Shown here: positions 5,418 through 9,327 of the stretch, piece by piece
Position numbering within the stretch: the first letter of the stretch is position 1
Layout of the letters: every line of letters begins with the position of its first letter
Source: Methanobacteriota archaeon
Lineage (GTDB): Archaea > Thermoplasmatota > Thermoplasmata > RBG-16-68-12 > EA-27
Assembly (NCBI GenBank): GCA_016207545.1
Contig: JACQPO010000128.1
Location: 1-9,327, forward strand
Direction: 5' to 3'
Length of the DNA: 9,327 nucleotides
The notes under the pieces: model-generated
Databases searched by the model: none
The model's input: the letters and a program-made list of their open reading frames with translations, nothing else
What the model was told of the DNA's origin: nothing
Position numbers and translations under genes: made by a program

Positions 5418-6235
5418 GGACGTACGTCGCGGGGGCGGACGTGGGCTCGACGACCGCGAAAGTCGTCATCCTGGACGGCGAGGGGGACATCGCGGGCACG
5501 TCCCTGGGCCCGACCGGCGCAAGCATCGTCGAAGCCGCGCAACGGAGATTCCAGGAGGCGGTGAAAGCCGCGGGCATCGACGAACACGAGGTGGAGTTCG
5601 TCGTCGGCACGGGCTACGGTCGGTTCAAGATTCCGTTCGGCCACACGCAAGTCACGGAGATCAGCTGCCACGCGCGCGGGGCGCACCACCTGTTCCCCGG
5701 GACGCGGACGATCGTGGACATCGGCGGACAGGACACGAAGGCGATCTCCGTCAACGAACTGGGCGACGTCGCGGACTTCTGCATGAACGACAAGTGCGCC
5801 GCCGGAACCGGCCGCTTCCTTGAATCCGCAGCGCTCACGCTGGGCCTCCCCCTCGAAGAGATTGGCCCCGTGTCCCTCCGTGCGGCGCGTCCCCTGCGAA
5901 TCACGAACGTGTGCACCGTGTTCGTCGAATCCGAGATCATGTCCCACATGATGAAAGGGGAAACGGTCGAGGACATCCTGCGCGGTGTGCACAACGCCAT
6001 TGCCGGACGTTCCATCTCCCTGCTCCGCCGCGTGGGCATCAATCCCGAGATCTCCTTCACCGGCGGCGTCTCCCGCAACGTCGGGATGGTGCGGGCGCTT
6101 GAGGACCAGCTCGGCCTGCGTGTCAACGTCAGCCCGCTGTCCCAGTTCATCGGCGCCATCGGCGCCGCCCTGTTCGCCCTCGAACGGGCGCGCGGTGGCA
6201 AGCTCGTCGCGGCCCCCGTGGAGGGAGGCACGTGA
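5414..6235 (+). CDS. bcrA: Benzoyl-CoA reductase ATPase/activase subunit A (BcrA/BzdP-like)
   Basis: A 273-residue ASKHA-fold ATPase of the BcrAD/BadFG family. It holds half of the electron-activating module: ferredoxin electrons enter a [4Fe-4S] cluster bridging two ATPase subunits, and ATP hydrolysis drives them at lower potential into BcrBC. The first phosphate loop is DVGSTTAK (9-16), the second DIGGQDTK (102-109), and FTGGVSRN contacts adenosine. C128 (NDKCAAGTG) and C167 (VCTVFVESE) are the two cluster cysteines this subunit contributes. The ATG at 5414 overlaps the bcrB stop. Thauera BcrA is about 48 kDa; this one is about 29 kDa, like Azoarcus BzdP. It keeps the complete second phosphate motif, unlike its partner. 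The A/D naming rests on gene order and could be swapped. Confidence 0.88.
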   Translation: MRTYVAGADVGSTTAKVVILDGEGDIAGTSLGPTGASIVEAAQRRFQEAVKAAGIDEHEVEFVVGTGYGRFKIPFGHTQVTEISCHARGAHHLFPGTRTIVDIGGQDTKAISVNELGDVADFCMNDKCAAGTGRFLESAALTLGLPLEEIGPVSLRAARPLRITNVCTVFVESEIMSHMMKGETVEDILRGVHNAIAGRSISLLRRVGINPEISFTGGVSRNVGMVRALEDQLGLRVNVSPLSQFIGAIGAALFALERARGGKLVAAPVEGGT

Positions 6236-7032
6236 TTTCCGCGGGCATCGACCTCGGCGCTGGGACGACGAAAGTACTGCTGTACGACGCGGACCTCGCG
6301 GCCCTGGGGACCGTGTCGGTTCGAACGCGACCGGACCTCGAGGCGACCGCCACAGAGGCACTCCTGGCGGCTTGCGACGCCGCCGGCGTCCGACGCGAGG
6401 ACATCGCCTACGTCGCTACCACGGGATACGGCCGGTACCAGATTCCGGAGCGCGACCTCCAGATCACGGAAGTCACGTGCCACGCGCGGGGCGCCCGCCA
6501 CCTGTTCCCCGACACGCGCTGCGTGCTCGACGTCGGTGCCCAAAGCTCCCGCGCGATGCGGGTCGACGACCGGGGCCGCGTCATCCGATTCCGGATGAAC
6601 GACCGGTGCGCGGCCGGCGCGGGCAAGTTCCTGGAACGCGTCGCGCGCGCGCTCGAGATTCCGCTTGAGGAACTCCCGGCGGTCGCGTTGCGCTCCACAG
6701 ACCCGCAGCCAATCAGCAGCATCTGCGCAGTCCTCGCGGAGTCCGAGGTAATCAACCACATCAGCCAGGGCAAACCGGTCGAGGACATCCTCATGGGGGC
6801 CCACCTCTCGATCGCGGACCGCGTCCTCGCCTTGCTCCGCCAAGTCGGGGCGGACGGAGAGGTCGCACTCACGGGGGGGCTCGCGCGGAACCCCGCGATG
6901 GTCAAGGCCCTAGAACTCCGGCTCGGACGACCGCTTCATCACTCGGATCACTCTCCGTTCGCGGGAGCGCTCGGTGCTGCGCTCCTCGGCCAACAGCGAC
7001 TCGCGAAACGGAACGCGGGGGGCGGAGCGTGA
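6232..7032 (+). CDS. bcrD: Benzoyl-CoA reductase ATPase/activase subunit D (BcrD/BzdQ-like)
   Basis: A 266-residue paralogue of the preceding gene and its probable heterodimer partner. The first phosphate loop is DLGAGTTK (7-14). The second is altered to DVGAQSSR (100-107), where BcrA has DIGGQDTK, so the acidic and lysine positions are lost. The cluster cysteines are retained: C126 in NDRCAAGAG and C165 in SICAVLAESE. LTGGLARN corresponds to the adenosine motif. Two different ATPase genes distinguish benzoyl-CoA reductases from hydroxyacyl-CoA dehydratase systems, whose single activator is a homodimer. The start GTG at 6232 overlaps the bcrA stop (GTGA) and is preceded by GAGGGAGG at 6221-6228, a strong ribosome binding site. 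Catalytic asymmetry between the two ATPases is inferred from the changed loop. Confidence 0.87.
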   Translation: MISAGIDLGAGTTKVLLYDADLAALGTVSVRTRPDLEATATEALLAACDAAGVRREDIAYVATTGYGRYQIPERDLQITEVTCHARGARHLFPDTRCVLDVGAQSSRAMRVDDRGRVIRFRMNDRCAAGAGKFLERVARALEIPLEELPAVALRSTDPQPISSICAVLAESEVINHISQGKPVEDILMGAHLSIADRVLALLRQVGADGEVALTGGLARNPAMVKALELRLGRPLHHSDHSPFAGALGAALLGQQRLAKRNAGGGA

Positions 7033-7799
7033 CACGGCCCGTCGATCCGTCCGAGATTCTTCAGGAGGTGAGGGATGGGGCCGCGTACGTGACCCTGAAC
7101 CGCCCACCGCTGAACATCCTGGACCCGCCCTTGCTGCGCCTGCTCGCTGAGACTCTGCAATCGTTGGATGCACGCGACGACTGGCGGGTACTCGTTCTCC
7201 GCGGACTACCGAAGGCGTTCTCCGCGGGCGTGGCGGTGGAAGACCACATGCCGGAACGCATCGAGTCTACGCTGGCGGCGTTCCGAGGGGCCCTCGAGGC
7301 CTTAGAGGGGTCCGACCGCCCGACGGTCGCGGTGATTCGCGGCCACTGCCTGGGTGGCGGGATGGAGTTCGCCATGGCGTGCGACTTCGCGGTCGCGGCG
7401 GAAGGGGCGATGTTCGGCCAGCCGGAGATCAAGCTCGCCGCAATCCCCCCGTTCGCGGTCGCGCGGTACGCCGGCCTCGTCGGCCCCCGTCGTGCCTTCG
7501 CGGACCTCGCGACCGGACGCATCTTCCCCGCGCGCGAGGCGGCGAAGGCCGGGTACCTGAACGCGTGCTTACCGGACGCGGAACTCGACCCGTGGGTCGC
7601 CCACACCGTCGCCGAGCTCGCTTCCCTCAGCCGCGTGGCGCTCGCAGTCCTGAAGCGCGCATTTCGCGAACGACGCACGGGCGACACGAAGTCGGTCGAG
7701 CGGGACTACCTGGAACGGCTCGCGCGGACCCCAGACGCGGTCGAGGGCCTCCGCGCTTTCCTGGAGAAACGGGCCCCACGATGGGAGGCTCGTCCGTGA
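7029..7799 (+). CDS. dch: Cyclohexa-1,5-diene-1-carboxyl-CoA hydratase (crotonase family)
   Basis: A 256-residue crotonase-fold hydratase. Dch adds water to the cyclic dienoyl-CoA made by benzoyl-CoA reductase, giving 6-hydroxycyclohex-1-ene-1-carboxyl-CoA. Features that point to Dch rather than a fatty-acid enoyl-CoA hydratase are LNRPPLNIL (23-31) near the N-terminus, KAFSAGVAVEDHMP (62-75), which replaces the usual AFCAGADL-type segment, and FGQPEIKLAAIPPFA (129-143). The oxyanion-hole GHCLGGGMEFAMACD is at 105-119; E113 and E133 align with the two catalytic glutamates of enoyl-CoA hydratase. The start GTG at 7029 overlaps the bcrD stop (GTGA). The position directly after the reductase genes and before had matches pathway order. 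A generic enoyl-CoA hydratase is the alternative, made less likely by motif wording and neighbours. Confidence 0.85.
   Translation: MTRPVDPSEILQEVRDGAAYVTLNRPPLNILDPPLLRLLAETLQSLDARDDWRVLVLRGLPKAFSAGVAVEDHMPERIESTLAAFRGALEALEGSDRPTVAVIRGHCLGGGMEFAMACDFAVAAEGAMFGQPEIKLAAIPPFAVARYAGLVGPRRAFADLATGRIFPAREAAKAGYLNACLPDAELDPWVAHTVAELASLSRVALAVLKRAFRERRTGDTKSVERDYLERLARTPDAVEGLRAFLEKRAPRWEARP
7783..7788 (+). promoter_or_regulatory. Ribosome binding site deciding the had start
   Basis: GGGAGG lies 7 bases before the GTG at 7796. An alternative in-frame ATG at 7781 overlaps this element, so the Shine-Dalgarno sequence argues for GTG 7796 and a 4-base GTGA overlap with dch. A similar GGGAGG at 8803-8808 lies 6 bases before the oah ATG at 8815. 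Confidence 0.6.
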
Positions 7800-8818
7800 G
7801 GGCCGCGGTCCTCGACGAGGGAGGCCTCGACGTCCGGGACGTCCCCGAACCCGTCCCGACGTTCGGCGAGGCAATCGTCAACGTCGCCGCGTGCGGCGTG
7901 TGCCGCACAGACCTGCACTACCTCCACGGCGTCCCGACCGCGAAGGCGCGACCGCTCGTCCTCGGCCACGAGGTGAGCGGGGTCGTCGCGACCACGACAT
8001 CGGATCGTCTTCCGCCAGGGACCCGCGTGGTCCTCCCCCCCGTCATCCCGTGCGGGCGATGTCGATTCTGCCTCGAGGGCCGGAACACGTTGTGCGCATC
8101 GATGGCGATGTTCGGCAACCATCGGGATGGCGGCTTCGCGGCGCAGATCGCCGTGCCCGCTTGGGCGGCGTTTCCCCTCCCGCGAGGGCTTCCGCTCGTC
8201 GAGAGCAGCGTGATTTCCGACGCGGTGTCCACCGCGTATCATGCGTTGGCGAATCGCGGGCAGGTCCGCGCGGGGGAAACCGTCGCAATCATCGGATGTG
8301 GCGGCGTCGGCCTCGCGGCGGTGCAAGTTGCGGTCGCGCTCGGGGCCTCCGTTTTGGCGGTCGACGTGGCAGAGGCGAAACTGCGGGCGGCGGAACGGTT
8401 CGGCGCGAAGGGCGTCCTCGACGCGGCGGAAAGTTCGGACCTCGGGAAGGCAATCCGTCAGGCGACCGGCGGGGTCGACGTCGCCGTGGAGGCCATCGGG
8501 AAGCCGTCCACGATTGCCGCCGCAGTCGAGGGGGTTCGACCGGGGGGCCGGGTCGTCGTCATCGGATACTCAGAGGCCTCCGCCACAATCAACGCGAGCC
8601 GCGTCATGTTTCGCGAGATCGAGATCCGGGGCTCCCTCGGATGTGGGTTGCAGGATTTTCCCAAGGTCCTAGACCTCGCAGCGCGCGGGCGCATCGACGT
8701 GGGGGCGCTCGTGACCCACCGCTTTCCGCTAGAGAAGACCCCGGACGCGCTCGCCCTCCTCGAATCGTCCGCGCCGGACCTCATCCGCGCGGTCGTCGTC
8801 CCGGGAGGCCCGCCATGA
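7796..8818 (+). CDS. had: 6-hydroxycyclohex-1-ene-1-carboxyl-CoA dehydrogenase (zinc MDR family)
   Basis: A 340-residue medium-chain zinc alcohol dehydrogenase. Had oxidises the 6-hydroxy intermediate with NAD+ to 6-oxocyclohex-1-ene-1-carboxyl-CoA. Catalytic zinc ligands are C36 (ACGVCRTDLH) and the GHE motif H58-E59, probably with D142 in ISDAVSTAYHAL. The structural zinc site is complete: C86-x2-C89-x2-C92-x7-C100. The nucleotide-binding loop is GCGGVG (167-172), and D190 at the end of the second strand (VLAVD) favours NAD over NADP. The substrate is assigned from the operon: it sits between dch and oah, exactly the reaction order. By sequence alone it is only an MDR dehydrogenase. The frame stays open far upstream inside dch, which is a high-GC artefact; ATG 7781 is the only serious rival start. 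Confidence 0.85.
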   Translation: MRAAVLDEGGLDVRDVPEPVPTFGEAIVNVAACGVCRTDLHYLHGVPTAKARPLVLGHEVSGVVATTTSDRLPPGTRVVLPPVIPCGRCRFCLEGRNTLCASMAMFGNHRDGGFAAQIAVPAWAAFPLPRGLPLVESSVISDAVSTAYHALANRGQVRAGETVAIIGCGGVGLAAVQVAVALGASVLAVDVAEAKLRAAERFGAKGVLDAAESSDLGKAIRQATGGVDVAVEAIGKPSTIAAAVEGVRPGGRVVVIGYSEASATINASRVMFREIEIRGSLGCGLQDFPKVLDLAARGRIDVGALVTHRFPLEKTPDALALLESSAPDLIRAVVVPGGPP

Positions 8819-9327
8819 CGGACTATACCGACATTAGCTACTCTGTGCAAGACCGCGTCGCAACCGTCACAATCCGCAGACCAGAGGTATACAACGCGTA
8901 CACGTTGCACACGCTCCGCGAGATGCACGATGCGTTTCGCGCGGGCGCGTTCGACGACAACGTCGCCGTCATCGTGCTCACGGGAGAGGGCGACAAGGCA
9001 TTCTGCACGGGCGGCGACGTGCGGGAGTACGCGGAGGTGTACACGAAGCGGCCGCGGGACTACTGGAAGTACATGGTGCAGTTCCAAGACACCGTGGACG
9101 CCCTGCGGGACTGCGGGAAGCCGACGATTGCGCGCGTGAACGGCGTGTGTGCGGGCGGCGGAAACGAACTCCACATGGCGTGCGACTTGAGCGTAGCGGT
9201 GGAAGACGCGGACTTCATGCAAGTTGGCGCCAAGGTAGGCTCCGTCGCCGCGGGCGGTGCGACGCAATGGCTGCCAATCCTCATCGGCGATCGCCGGGCA
9301 CGGGAGATGCTGTACTTATGCGAGCGA
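8815..9327 (+). CDS. oah: 6-oxocyclohex-1-ene-1-carbonyl-CoA hydrolase, N-terminal part (3' end cut by window)
   Basis: A crotonase-family ring-opening hydrolase, open for 171 residues to the window edge. Oah adds two waters to 6-oxocyclohex-1-ene-1-carbonyl-CoA and cleaves the ring to 3-hydroxypimelyl-CoA. The Oah-like stretch comprises NAYT (27-30), GDKAFCTGGDVREYAEVY, the DYWKYMVQF segment, ARVNGVCAGGGNELHMACDLSVA, and GSVAAGGATQWLPILIGDRRAREML; GGATxxLP is a signature I recall from Oah/BamA. The N-terminus, however, is short (about 20 residues before RRPEVYNAYT), as in BadI-type 2-ketocyclohexanecarboxyl-CoA hydrolase, and lacks the longer leader of Thauera Oah. ATG 8815 overlaps the had stop (ATGA) and has GGGAGG 6 bases upstream. 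Pathway context supports Oah; BadI-like activity is the main alternative. Confidence 0.78.
   Translation, partial: MTDYTDISYSVQDRVATVTIRRPEVYNAYTLHTLREMHDAFRAGAFDDNVAVIVLTGEGDKAFCTGGDVREYAEVYTKRPRDYWKYMVQFQDTVDALRDCGKPTIARVNGVCAGGGNELHMACDLSVAVEDADFMQVGAKVGSVAAGGATQWLPILIGDRRAREMLYLCER

Noticed and set aside
4982..6235. A 417-codon open frame running into bcrA from within bcrB
   Set aside because: The upstream part is an out-of-frame shadow of bcrB; the ASKHA ATPase domain begins at ATG 5414, overlapping the bcrB stop.
3083..7032. 2-hydroxyglutaryl- or lactoyl-CoA dehydratase with its activator
   Set aside because: Two different ATPase genes, BcrB/BcrC-specific blocks (PSICDV, GAFCEQPP, HSVKSCRSFS) and the dch-had-oah neighbours fit benzoyl-CoA reductase instead.
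7379..8818. A 479-codon open frame containing had with a long N-terminal extension
   Set aside because: The first ~140 codons lie inside dch in another frame and encode arginine-rich low-complexity sequence; the MDR domain starts at about 7796, where a ribosome binding site and GTGA overlap occur.

Overview
The window is GC-rich DNA, and codon third positions are mostly G or C. It most probably comes from an uncultivated archaeon of the Thermoplasmatota. Three things support this: (i) a zinc-containing 7Fe ferredoxin whose N-terminal domain, length and motifs resemble, from memory, the Thermoplasma acidophilum ferredoxin; (ii) archaeal-style TATA boxes about 22-32 bases upstream of start codons, implying leaderless or nearly leaderless transcripts; (iii) a DUF2080-type small protein, a family I know mainly from archaea. 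The taxonomic call is inference.

Layout. Positions 2-934 (+) hold the C-terminal four fifths of a citrate synthase, cut by the window edge. It converges on a zinc/7Fe ferredoxin (1372-941, -) with only 6 bases between the stops. A SAM-dependent methyltransferase (2220-1450, -) lies behind the ferredoxin promoter. Divergent from it is a small two-gene unit (+): a 51-aa DUF2080/AbrB-like protein (2313-2468) and a GNAT acetyltransferase (2477-2917).

From about 2941 to the window end runs one tightly packed (+) operon: bcrC (3083-4174, probably starting further upstream), bcrB (4179-5417), bcrA (5414-6235), bcrD (6232-7032), dch (7029-7799), had (7796-8818) and oah (8815 to beyond 9327). All junctions after bcrB are 4-base ATGA or GTGA stop/start overlaps. 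It encodes an ATP-dependent class I benzoyl-CoA reductase and the three enzymes that turn its dienoyl-CoA product into ring-opened 3-hydroxypimelyl-CoA. This is the upper benzoyl-CoA pathway for anaerobic aromatic degradation. The order C-B-A-D matches Thauera bcrCBAD and Azoarcus bzdNOPQ, and two short (~270 aa) ATPase subunits fit the Azoarcus (Bzd) type better. The nearby ferredoxin is a plausible electron donor.

The points most worth a second look are: the aromatic-degradation operon in a Thermoplasmatota-like genome; its promoter, with a perfect 7-bp inverted repeat upstream of the TATA box and a GTAGCTAC palindrome downstream that recurs in the DUF2080-GNAT promoter; and an apparent one-base offset at a G5 run that separates the promoter-proximal ATG from the bcrC frame. 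No RNA genes, CRISPR arrays, insertion sequences or gene-free stretches over 300 bases were seen.
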